Positions 49,769 through 57,067 of a stretch of DNA of 64,000 nt are shown here, in pieces. This DNA is from a virus: positions 62,001 through 126,000 of the IMG/VR virus record IMGVR_UViG_3300046804_003518. One strand, 5' to 3'. A program made the position numbers and the translations under genes. The notes below the pieces were generated by a model, which saw only the letters and a program-made list of their open reading frames with translations, had not been told where the DNA came from and made no database searches. Position 1 is the first letter of the stretch. Every line of letters starts with the position of its first letter.

Positions 49769-49874
49769 TCTTCGCATTCTAGCTGGCGCTGTCCTTGTAG
49801 GACAATATGTTGTGGTGGCTGGCTTGTTGTTGATTGTTGCTGAAATTTTGGGTATAGTAGAAGAAATTGTATGA
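49716..49874 (+). CDS. Small membrane protein overlapping uvsX end
   Basis: 52 residues from ATG 49716, preceded by AAGGAG at 49703-49708. Residues about 21-48 are a hydrophobic membrane span (ILAGAVLVGQYVVVAGLLLI). The gene overlaps uvsX by 53 bases in another frame and gp41 by four bases. A holin, antiholin or membrane regulator is conceivable; there is no homology evidence. The good ribosome site and the tight overlaps support that it is real. Confidence 0.6.
   Translation: MEHPDPKNHLRWSLAKSSLRILAGAVLVGQYVVVAGLLLIVAEILGIVEEIV
49830..49858 (+). promoter_or_regulatory. Sigma70-type promoter before gp41
   Basis: TTGATT (49830-49835), 17-base spacer, TATAGT (49853-49858), 13 bases before the gp41 ATG, so the mRNA would have almost no leader. 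Confidence 0.5.
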
Positions 49875-51250
49875 TTGAAAATTATATTATCTCTGCATTG
49901 GTTCAAGAAGGTGAGTTTGCAAGAAAGGCACTCCCATTCTTGAAGAAGGATTACTTCTCTGATGAAGGTCAGAAAGTTGTCTTTGAGCTTGTAAAGCAAT
50001 TTGTAGAGAAATATAATAAGGTTCCTAATAAGGCCGTCCTTAGTGTCGACCTCGATGAACTCAAAGGCTTGAACCAGACCACCTATGATCAAGCCAAGGA
50101 ATGTATCAAACAAATTGGAATGAATCCAACAGTCGATGAACAATGGCTGTTAGACAATACTGAGAAGTTTTGTCAAGATAAGGCAATCTATAATGCCATT
50201 ATGGATTCAATCAAGATTATGGATGATAAGAAGGAGCAGCAAAGTAGAGGTGCAATACCAAAACTACTTTCCGATGCCCTCGGTGTGTCATTTGACCAAC
50301 ACATTGGCCATGACTTCCTAGAAGACTCTGAGAGTCGGTTTGATAACTACCATAAGAAAGAGAAGAGAATTCCTTTTGATATTGAGTTCTTGAATAAGAT
50401 TACTAAGGGCGGCCTTCCTCGTAAGACTCTAAACATTATCCTAGCTGGCACTGGTGTTGGTAAGTCGTTGGCGATGTGCCATATGGCTGCTCATAATCTA
50501 TCGTCTGGCCAGAATGTTTTATACATTACGATGGAAATGGCTGAGGAGAAGATTGCTGAAAGAATTGATGCTAATCTTCTAGATGTCACATTAGATGAGC
50601 TTGCCGTCCTTACTAAAGATGCCTATAAAAAGAAGATTGAAAGGTTCAAAAATAAGACTACTGGTAAGCTAATTATTAAAGAGTATCCTACTGCATCTGC
50701 TGGTAGTGCAAACTTTAGACATCTACTCAATGAACTAAGGTTGAAGAGAAACTTCAAGCCTGATATCATCTATATCGATTACTTAAATATTTGTAGTTCA
50801 TCTAGATTGAAGGCTGGTGCCAATGTTAACTCTTATACCTACGTTAAGGCTATCGCTGAAGAGCTAAGAGGCCTTGGTGTGGAGTTTGATGTTCCTATCG
50901 TCTCTGCTACTCAGACGAATAGGACTGGCTATACGAACACTGATGTTGGACTAGAGGATACTTCTGAGTCGTTTGGTCTTCCTGCGACTGCTGACATTAT
51001 GTTTGCTCTTATTGCAACCGAAGAACTTGACAAGCTAAACCAGATCATGGTTAAGCAGTTGAAGAATCGTTATAGTGATCCAACAAAGTATAAGCGATTT
51101 GTAATTGGTGTTGATAAGAGTAAGATGAAGCTCTATGATGTTGAGATGGGTGCCCAGAGTAATATCATGGATGCACCTGGTTCCCACTACAGTACAGAAT
51201 ACGAACCTTCAAGAACTGCCGAGAAATTTGGGAAGTTCGACTTTAACTAA
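49871..51250 (+). CDS. 41: Replicative helicase gp41 (DnaB-like)
   Basis: 459 residues (T4 gp41 is 475). The N-terminal helical domain (IENYIISALVQEGEFARKAL) is followed by the RecA-like motor: Walker A AGTGVGKSLAMCH (about 193), Glu motif YITMEMAEEKIAERID (about 218), Walker B PDIIYIDYLNICSSS (about 297), and the ATQTNRTGY and DKSKMKLY segments. It encircles the lagging strand and works with the primase, which is not in the window. Confidence 0.95.
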   Translation: MIENYIISALVQEGEFARKALPFLKKDYFSDEGQKVVFELVKQFVEKYNKVPNKAVLSVDLDELKGLNQTTYDQAKECIKQIGMNPTVDEQWLLDNTEKFCQDKAIYNAIMDSIKIMDDKKEQQSRGAIPKLLSDALGVSFDQHIGHDFLEDSESRFDNYHKKEKRIPFDIEFLNKITKGGLPRKTLNIILAGTGVGKSLAMCHMAAHNLSSGQNVLYITMEMAEEKIAERIDANLLDVTLDELAVLTKDAYKKKIERFKNKTTGKLIIKEYPTASAGSANFRHLLNELRLKRNFKPDIIYIDYLNICSSSRLKAGANVNSYTYVKAIAEELRGLGVEFDVPIVSATQTNRTGYTNTDVGLEDTSESFGLPATADIMFALIATEELDKLNQIMVKQLKNRYSDPTKYKRFVIGVDKSKMKLYDVEMGAQSNIMDAPGSHYSTEYEPSRTAEKFGKFDFN

Positions 51251-51252
51251 GT

Positions 51253-51306
51253 AAATCAACAAGTTACAGTTCCTTATAAATCAAGAGGTTATAACTCCTT
51301 GATTTT
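51253..51306 (+). promoter_or_regulatory. Operator-like motif cluster
   Basis: An inverted copy (51253-51271, reverse complement AACTGTAACTTGTTGATTT) and a near-perfect palindrome, AAATCAAGAGGTTAT (51278-51292) facing ATAACTCCTTGATTT (51291-51305). The cluster lies directly upstream of the -35 box at 51312 and shares the TGTAAC/TTGATT motif with the 36.9 kb and 53.7 kb regions. Confidence 0.65.
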
Positions 51307-51311
51307 GCGTG

Positions 51312-51339
51312 TTGCCTTTCCTACGGATTTGCGTATAGT
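51312..51339 (+). promoter_or_regulatory. Sigma70-type promoter before the CobT-like gene
   Basis: TTGCCT (51312-51317), 16-base spacer, TATAGT (51334-51339). Predicted start near 51346, two bases from the ATG at 51348, implying a leaderless mRNA. Confidence 0.7.
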
Positions 51340-51347
51340 GGACGCAT

Positions 51348-53726
51348 ATGTTGAACACTAAACTTAACGAGAAGTCTGCGCTTGCGCGACTGCTGGCGAC
51401 CGAGAACTTGTCTGTTCAGTACTCGGCCAAGTATCCAACCGCGTTCTTCGATCTTCAGTCGAGAACGATTCACATTCCGCTAATTCCTAACCTCGATGAA
51501 GACATCCTTGACCTGTTTGAGGGTCACGAGGTTGGCCATGCTCGTGAGACTCCTGCTGAGGGGTTCCATTCTGCAATCAATGATAATGGTGAGATCAACG
51601 ACACGTTGAAGACATATCTCAACGTTGTTGAGGATATCCGTATCGAGCGCAAGATCAAGAACGAATATCCTGGCCTCCGTCGTTCGTTTGCGAATGCGTA
51701 TAAGAAACTTGTCAGCCAGAACTTCTTTGGCGAAGACCTCCAGGCTCGAATCAACTCGATGGACTTCATCGACAAGCTGAATGTCGAAGCGAAGGTTGGT
51801 GCCCATATTCTTGTCGACTTTGACGACAACGAAAAGGCACTACTTGAGGAAGCGTACTCTCTTGAGACTTGGGATGAGGTCGTAGCGTTTGCCAAGAAGC
51901 TGATTGGCGAGCAGGCGAAGAGGAACAAGAAGCAGGAAGAGGGTGCTGCTAAGCCTAACCCTCAGAGCAATCCGCTTGATGGCAAAAAGTCCAAGTCGCC
52001 TGATGGCAAGCCGTCAGATGAGAATAACAGCAACTCTAGCGATAACGAATCCGACGAGGAGCAGGATAGTGATTCCTCTCAGCCGTCTGATGAGGATGAG
52101 AATAAATCAGAAGAGTCTGAAGATCAGGACAATAGTGATTCTGTTGCGCCTTCTCAGACTGACAAGACTTTCCGCGAAAAGGAAAGTCAGATGTTTGCAG
52201 ATGCCAAGAAGAAGGACTCCTACTATAGTCAGGATGGCGCCTCGATTACCATCGGCAAGTATAACCTCAACGAATATATCCTTCCTGCAAGTAAGCTGAG
52301 TCCTCTTGTTGATCTTGGTGCTCGAACAATGTTTGAGCACTACATCCAGAATTCTGGCAGCCACGTGAGTTCCTACCTAGGTATTCCGTTTAGTTCTTAC
52401 GATCAGTTCGTCAACTCTATGTTGACTGAATTCCGTAACGCCAACTTGGCGTATATCAACTTCCTGATCAAGGAATTTGAGATGCGTAAGAATGCTCGTA
52501 TGCTGAATCGGGGTAAGATATCAAAGACTGGTAAGATTGATGTTGCCCGCCTTCATAAGTATCGTCTTTCGGATGATATCTTCAAGCGTGTAATGAGTTT
52601 CCCGGAGGGTAAGAACCACGGAATGATCATGTACATGGACCTTTCTGGTTCTATGGCAAGCGTGATTAGTGGTGTGTTCAACCAAGTTCTTATTCTCTCT
52701 GAGTTCTGTAAGAAGGTTAACATTCCGTTCCGTGTTTACGGATTCACTGATAGCGACATCTCTATGGCGTTTGCTCGCGAGCATATTGATCCTCAATTTG
52801 GTCATCAGCGTAGTGATGCTAAGCCGCATACGTTTCAGATGCAGCATAACTTCCATCTCAAGGAATATATCTCTAGCGAACTCAACACTCGCGACTATAA
52901 GACTGCGTTCAATAACATCTTAATGATGAAAATGTACTTTGAGGCGTATTATAGTGTCCACCGTCGAAATGCTCCAAACGAAGCAGAACAGGCTCGAAAT
53001 AATCAAGTCTACTATAGCATCGATCTCAAGAAGGTTGGTGAGCAGCTTTCATCTACGCCGTTGAATGAGGCTGTTGTCCTTTCCCAGCAAATTAGCAATG
53101 AGTTTGTTGCAAAGTATAACATCGAGAATATGGTTAACATCTTCTTGACAGATGGTGAGGCCGATGGTACGAATGCAATTCGATATAATGGTGAGCGTGG
53201 CCAGTATGGCATGCGTGATGGTTATGTCCACCGTGATTGTAAGACGCAGAGCATGATTACCCATCATAGTGGTGTTCGGTATATCATTAAGCCGAACGAA
53301 TGTAAGGTTGGGTTTTCAACATACCATCTCCTCAAGATGGCTCGTAAGATTACTGGTGCTCGTTACATTGGTTACTACCTCGCTGATAACTCATCGTTCC
53401 TCTACAATGCTGCTTCGCATGATGTGGCAGTCGACCGTTCACTTGATTGGAAGATGCATCATAGCAACTTGAAGTCGAAGTACCGGAAGGATAAGTTCTT
53501 ACACTCGACGACTTATGGTTACAACGACTACTTCTACATCTCGAGCACTGGCACAATCAATGATGACGAAGATGATGAAGAGTGGTTTGATACGTTGAAC
53601 AAGCGTTACAATGGTAATGTGACAAAGAACAATCTCTCGAAGGCATTCATCGATAAGCAGACTAAGAAGCAGCTGAACCGAATCCTTCTTGTTCACTTTG
53701 GTAAGGCGCTTGCTGAGGCAGCGTAA
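51348..53726 (+). CDS. cobT: CobT-like VWA-domain protein with HExxH motif
   Basis: 792 residues. The N-terminal half contains FEGHEVGHARETP (about 57-69), a zinc-peptidase-like HExxH, and VEDIRIERK (about 105). Residues about 200-265 are a Ser/Asp/Glu-rich linker. The C-terminal half is a von Willebrand A domain with the MIDAS motif YMDLSGSMASV (about 427-437) and NIFLTDGEADG (about 597). This matches the CobT subunit of cobaltochelatase-like complexes that pair with a CobS/MoxR-type AAA+ ATPase, encoded just downstream. In phages the pair probably remodels a protein rather than inserting cobalt. Codons are G/C-ending. Confidence 0.82.
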   Translation: MLNTKLNEKSALARLLATENLSVQYSAKYPTAFFDLQSRTIHIPLIPNLDEDILDLFEGHEVGHARETPAEGFHSAINDNGEINDTLKTYLNVVEDIRIERKIKNEYPGLRRSFANAYKKLVSQNFFGEDLQARINSMDFIDKLNVEAKVGAHILVDFDDNEKALLEEAYSLETWDEVVAFAKKLIGEQAKRNKKQEEGAAKPNPQSNPLDGKKSKSPDGKPSDENNSNSSDNESDEEQDSDSSQPSDEDENKSEESEDQDNSDSVAPSQTDKTFREKESQMFADAKKKDSYYSQDGASITIGKYNLNEYILPASKLSPLVDLGARTMFEHYIQNSGSHVSSYLGIPFSSYDQFVNSMLTEFRNANLAYINFLIKEFEMRKNARMLNRGKISKTGKIDVARLHKYRLSDDIFKRVMSFPEGKNHGMIMYMDLSGSMASVISGVFNQVLILSEFCKKVNIPFRVYGFTDSDISMAFAREHIDPQFGHQRSDAKPHTFQMQHNFHLKEYISSELNTRDYKTAFNNILMMKMYFEAYYSVHRRNAPNEAEQARNNQVYYSIDLKKVGEQLSSTPLNEAVVLSQQISNEFVAKYNIENMVNIFLTDGEADGTNAIRYNGERGQYGMRDGYVHRDCKTQSMITHHSGVRYIIKPNECKVGFSTYHLLKMARKITGARYIGYYLADNSSFLYNAASHDVAVDRSLDWKMHHSNLKSKYRKDKFLHSTTYGYNDYFYISSTGTINDDEDDEEWFDTLNKRYNGNVTKNNLSKAFIDKQTKKQLNRILLVHFGKALAEAA

Positions 53727-53766
53727 CCTGCTGATTTCTAACGAATTGTAACTTATTGATTTATAA
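53723..53766 (+). promoter_or_regulatory. Two tandem operator-like motifs before cobS
   Basis: GTAACCTGCTGATTTCTAA (53723-53741) and TTGTAACTTATTGATTTATAA (53746-53766) are direct repeats offset by about 25 bases, the first overlapping the cobT stop. They share the motif seen at 36978 and 51253-51306. Confidence 0.65.
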
Positions 53767-53805
53767 CGCTTTTACCAATATGTGTAAAATTGCTGTGAAA
53801 TCCTG

Positions 53806-53834
53806 TTGCCTTGACCCGTTGTTTATTGGATAAT
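53806..53834 (+). promoter_or_regulatory. Sigma70-type promoter before cobS
   Basis: TTGCCT (53806-53811), 17-base spacer, GATAAT (53829-53834). Expected start near 53841, 24 bases before ATG 53865, with AGAGG in the leader. Confidence 0.65.
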
Positions 53835-53864
53835 GTTCCTACCGTAGAAAGAGGTATTTTTGTT

Positions 53865-55118
53865 ATGTCGAAGACTGGATTTTATGACGCTAACGCCAAG
53901 CGTCAGTTTGTAAATGACCTGACCACTCGGTTTGGTCAGTTCGTAACGCGCTCTCAAGTTCTTGAGCTTGCTAGCGAAAAGGGATTCCCCATCCCATATT
54001 GGTTCCTGAACGATAAGGGCCGCAATATCGGTCGTGGCGCCTACACCACTGGTGCTCCCACTATCAAGCCTGCTAAGGCTGCTCGTTTGGGTCCTGTTAA
54101 CCTTGACCCATCGATGTTCGCTAACACCCAGGTTGAGCCTGATGCAGCTGTTGCTATGGTTGCAACTGTCACTCCGATCAACCGTAAGCAGAACGTCTCA
54201 GCTATCGTTGAGAACCTCATCCCATCGAAGGATGCAACGTACGTTGAGTTTGGTCCGTTCGCTCGTATTGCTAAGATCATCGAGTCAAAGATCTTCTATC
54301 CTGTGTTCATTACTGGCTTGTCTGGTAACGGTAAGACTCTATCGATCGAGCAGGCTTGTGCCAAGCTCAAGCGTGAGTGTATTCGTGTCAACATCACGGA
54401 AGAGACTGACGAGGATGACCTTGTTGGTGGTAACACTCTTGTCGATGGATCTATTGTCTATCGTGAAGGTCCTGTCCTAACTGCGATGCGTCGTGGTGCC
54501 GTTTTGATCTTGGACGAAGTTGACCTTAACGCAACGAAGATTATGTGCTTGCAGTCGATCATGGAAGGCAAGCCATACCACATCAAGAAGACTGGTGAGA
54601 AGGTCTTCCCTGCTGTCGGCTTTAATATCTTCGCTACTGCTAACACTAAGGGTAAGGGTAGCGATGATGGTCGGTTCATCGGCACTAAGGTAATGAACGA
54701 GGCGTTCCTCGAGCGCTTCCCAATTACGTTTGAGCAGGACTATCCGCCTGAGAAGGTTGAGCTGAAGATCCTCAACCGTAACATGGATAAGTTCAATTGC
54801 ATGGACGAGAGGTTCGCCGAGAACCTTGTCAAGTGGGCTGGCGTAATCCGTAAGTCGTTTGCTGACGGTGCTACGAACGAAGTTATCTCTACTCGACGAC
54901 TTGTTCATATCGTTAGCGCGTTTGCGATCTTCCGCAATCGTCTCGAGGCTGTTGAGCTTTGCTTGAACCGATTCGATCATGAGACTAAGGTCTCGTTCCT
55001 TGACCTCTACACTAAAGTTGACGCTGAGGTTTCTAAGCAGCCTGAGGTCAACCCCAACACCTTTAACGACCCGACGACTTTGGCAAACAATCCTGTTGAT
55101 GCCGATATCCCGTTCTAA
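53865..55118 (+). CDS. cobS: CobS-like MoxR-type AAA+ ATPase
   Basis: 417 residues from ATG 53865 (the frame opens upstream at 53811 but inside the promoter). Walker A ITGLSGNGKTLSIEQ (about 147), an EETDEDDLVGGNTL segment (about 180), Walker B AVLILDEVDLNAT (about 212) and the NIFATANTKGKG sensor (about 253) fit the CobS/MoxR ATPase family. cobS is a core gene of marine T4-like phages. With the preceding VWA protein it forms a chelatase-like two-component machine. Its own promoter and two operator-like repeats lie upstream. Codons are G/C-ending. Confidence 0.92.
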   Translation: MSKTGFYDANAKRQFVNDLTTRFGQFVTRSQVLELASEKGFPIPYWFLNDKGRNIGRGAYTTGAPTIKPAKAARLGPVNLDPSMFANTQVEPDAAVAMVATVTPINRKQNVSAIVENLIPSKDATYVEFGPFARIAKIIESKIFYPVFITGLSGNGKTLSIEQACAKLKRECIRVNITEETDEDDLVGGNTLVDGSIVYREGPVLTAMRRGAVLILDEVDLNATKIMCLQSIMEGKPYHIKKTGEKVFPAVGFNIFATANTKGKGSDDGRFIGTKVMNEAFLERFPITFEQDYPPEKVELKILNRNMDKFNCMDERFAENLVKWAGVIRKSFADGATNEVISTRRLVHIVSAFAIFRNRLEAVELCLNRFDHETKVSFLDLYTKVDAEVSKQPEVNPNTFNDPTTLANNPVDADIPF

Positions 55119-55131
55119 TTAGGAGACAACA

Positions 55132-55254
55132 ATGTTAGCTGAATTTGGTAATTTGTTCTTTTTGAGTTTTGGTTTTATCGTTGGTTGGACATCTTGTACT
55201 CTCTGGCACTTCTATCTTGAGTGCCGTGAGGATTGGAGGAAGGACAATGAGTAA
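55132..55254 (+). CDS. Tiny membrane protein
   Basis: 40 residues from ATG 55132, preceded by a good TAGGAGACAA ribosome site. MLAEFGNLFFLSFGFIVGW begins a single hydrophobic span, followed by a Cys, then the charged tail CREDWRKDNE. It overlaps the next gene by eight bases. Small membrane proteins of this kind in phages can be holins, lysis regulators or superinfection-exclusion factors; nothing decides among them. Confidence 0.55.
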   Translation: MLAEFGNLFFLSFGFIVGWTSCTLWHFYLECREDWRKDNE

Positions 55255-55435
55255 CACCGTAGAGAAGTTGGATTGTCAGGACCAGGTGTTCGCGTTTCTT
55301 GACATGCTCCGTGATTCTGGTAAGGTCAATATGTTTGGCGCTGGCCCCTATATCCAGGAAGCGTTTGAGTTTAGTAGGGCACAGGCTAAAGAGTATGTCC
55401 TTGCCTGGATGAGGAGTCACAGCGATGTTCACTAA
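55247..55435 (+). CDS. Unrecognised 62-residue protein
   Basis: ATG 55247 follows GGAGGAAGGAC, a strong ribosome site. Helical protein (CQDQVFAFLDMLRDSGKVNM, FEFSRAQAKEYVLAWMRSHS) that may be a small helix-turn-helix-like module; similar small proteins are frequent between cobS and thyX-type genes in T4-like cyanophages. It overlaps the next gene by 11 bases. No function assigned. Confidence 0.65.
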   Translation: MSNTVEKLDCQDQVFAFLDMLRDSGKVNMFGAGPYIQEAFEFSRAQAKEYVLAWMRSHSDVH

Positions 55436-55682
55436 GGCTAACATCATAGAAAGCCTAAAGGCGAACGTAGCAGAAGTTAGATTCACAAAGTCAGATGGTA
55501 CAGTGAGAATTATGAAGTGTACACTTCGCGAAGACCTCGTTGTACCGTATGTTAAAAAGACCGATAGAGTAAAGGAGGCAAATACCGACGTCGTACCAGT
55601 CTTCGATGTTGAAAAGAATGAGTGGCGCTCATTCAAGGTAGACTCTGTACAATCTATCAGTCTTTACGGCGATCAGGAATGA
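55425..55682 (+). CDS. WYL_2/Sm-like SH3-fold small protein (DUF2693-like)
   Basis: 85 residues. AEVRFTKSDGTVRIMKCTL (about 16-34) and the EDLVVPYV segment match the small SH3-barrel family annotated as WYL_2 or DUF2693 in phages. The C-terminal half (VVPVFDVEKNEWRSFKVDSV) completes the barrel. Probably nucleic-acid or ligand binding; role unknown. Its stop codon lies inside a terminator hairpin. Confidence 0.75.
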   Translation: MFTKANIIESLKANVAEVRFTKSDGTVRIMKCTLREDLVVPYVKKTDRVKEANTDVVPVFDVEKNEWRSFKVDSVQSISLYGDQE

Positions 55683-55695
55683 TCGCCGTTTTTTT
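55666..55695 (+). terminator. Intrinsic terminator overlapping the previous stop
   Basis: ACGGCGATC (55666-55674), six-base loop with the stop codon, GATCGCCGT (55681-55689), then T-run to 55695. Ends the cobS transcript. Confidence 0.93.
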
Positions 55696-55710
55696 ATTTG
55701 GAGTACTAAG

Positions 55711-55926
55711 ATGGAATACAAAGACTTAACTGAAGAAGAAATGGATAAATATGAGTCTGCGCTTGTTGCCATTGAGGATAAAATCCGTATAATACGCAGC
55801 CTAGGTCTCGAGAAGCAATTACTCAAGGACCTCAACCAAGATATCCCTCTTGAACTAAACATACTAATCGCTACTGCAGTGAGGATGAACATTGGACGAG
55901 AACAACTACGTAACTTCTACTGGTAA
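55711..55926 (+). CDS. Unrecognised 71-residue helical protein
   Basis: Helical throughout (LTEEEMDKYESALVAIEDKI, GLEKQLLKDLNQDIPLELNI). Ribosome site GGAGTACTAAG before ATG 55711. It overlaps the thyX start by 35 bases. No family recognised. Confidence 0.6.
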   Translation: MEYKDLTEEEMDKYESALVAIEDKIRIIRSLGLEKQLLKDLNQDIPLELNILIATAVRMNIGREQLRNFYW

Positions 55927-56878
55927 GAATGGAATCACAGCTACTATTATTCAAGATTCCACTTGCTATAGAACAGGAACAAGAATAACAACATTTGAGC
56001 TAGAGTACCCAAGATTCATTCATAGTGAGTTTATGACTCACCGTATGCTCTCCAGGAACGCTGCTTCCTCGAGGGCAATTCCTGTTTCCAAGTTGATTAA
56101 GTTGGTAGAAACAAAGCCAGCAAGACCAATTGAATGGGGTAAGAATATTAAAGGAATGCAGGCTAAGGAACAACTTGATTGGCCAGAGTTGTTACAGGCT
56201 ACTACGCTTTGGGACAATACTGCTAGAGCTACATGCGCTGCTGCCAGGAAGTTTGATGATCTCAAACTCCACAAACAGATTTCAAATAGAATTCTTGAGC
56301 CTTATCAAATGATCAAGGTAGTATGTACTGCCACAACATATGATAACTTCTTCCACCTCCGTAAGCATCCTGATGCTCAACCTGAGATCAGAGAACTGGC
56401 TACTGTAATGTGGAAAGCTCTAAACCAAAGCCGTCCCCTTTCTGTTGGACCAGGCGAATGGCATGTACCATACATTCACCGTGAGGATACAGAACTAGGG
56501 CTTCAGTACTACATCTGGGAAGAACAAGACAACCTAGAGAAGCAGCTCATAAAGACATACTTAACAGCTGAGCAAGCAATTATGATTTCAGCCTCTTGTT
56601 GTGCTCAGGTTTCCTATAGAATTCTAAACACGGATATTGAAAAGGCAAGAGATATCTTCCAGCGTCTAGTTGAATCTAAACCTGTTCATGCCTCACCTTT
56701 AGAACACCAGGCAACACCAATGAGCAATTTAACTAATAGTTGTAACAGTTGTGATAGTTGGGAGAAGGGTGTTACGCATTCTGATAGAAAAGGCCGTACT
56801 TGGTCTGGTAACTTTCTTTACTGGATTCAGCATCGCCAACTAATCAATGATCATGTTGTTTGGGAATATGAGGAATAG
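55892..56878 (+). CDS. thyX: FAD-dependent thymidylate synthase ThyX-like
   Basis: Makes dTMP from dUMP with FAD and methylene-tetrahydrofolate; 328 residues, longer than typical (220-300). The ThyX signature is present as THRMLSRNAASSRAIP (about 49-64), with EFMTHR supplying the family RHR-like basic residues, and RPLSVGPGEWHVPYI (about 181) and LNTDIEKARDIFQRLVES-like C-terminal helices. The start is TTG with GAGGAT seven bases upstream; no ATG is available before the catalytic core. The dCTP deaminase at 30803 would supply dUTP for this step. Confidence 0.88.
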   Translation: MDENNYVTSTGKNGITATIIQDSTCYRTGTRITTFELEYPRFIHSEFMTHRMLSRNAASSRAIPVSKLIKLVETKPARPIEWGKNIKGMQAKEQLDWPELLQATTLWDNTARATCAAARKFDDLKLHKQISNRILEPYQMIKVVCTATTYDNFFHLRKHPDAQPEIRELATVMWKALNQSRPLSVGPGEWHVPYIHREDTELGLQYYIWEEQDNLEKQLIKTYLTAEQAIMISASCCAQVSYRILNTDIEKARDIFQRLVESKPVHASPLEHQATPMSNLTNSCNSCDSWEKGVTHSDRKGRTWSGNFLYWIQHRQLINDHVVWEYEE

Positions 56879-56881
56879 TGT

Positions 56882-57067
56882 ATGCGACTTAGTAATGTTA
56901 TTGAAATGAGTTTGATTGAAGCGGAGAATGAAGGCCTTACAAAACACGAAGCAATTGAATATGCAGCAAGAGCAAACAGCGTAAGTGTTGACGTTGTTCG
57001 AGATGTATATGAAAATCTTATATGCCTTCAGAACAAAATTGCAGATAGGTTAGGTATTAGATTATGA
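56882..57067 (+). CDS. Unrecognised 61-residue protein
   Basis: Helical protein (VIEMSLIEAENEGLTKHEAI, VVRDVYENLICLQNKIADRL) that may be a small helix-turn-helix module. It lies between thyX (3-base gap) and the GMP reductase-like gene (4-base overlap), so all three are cotranslated. Function unknown. Confidence 0.6.
   Translation: MRLSNVIEMSLIEAENEGLTKHEAIEYAARANSVSVDVVRDVYENLICLQNKIADRLGIRL

Noticed and set aside
51904-52299. Second plus-strand frame inside the CobT-like gene
   Set aside because: Arg/Ser/Leu-rich out-of-frame translation of the acidic linker; no start signal.
53811-53864. Upstream in-frame start for the CobS-like gene
   Set aside because: The extra 18 residues would lie over the promoter -10 region, and ATG 53865 has a proper leader.
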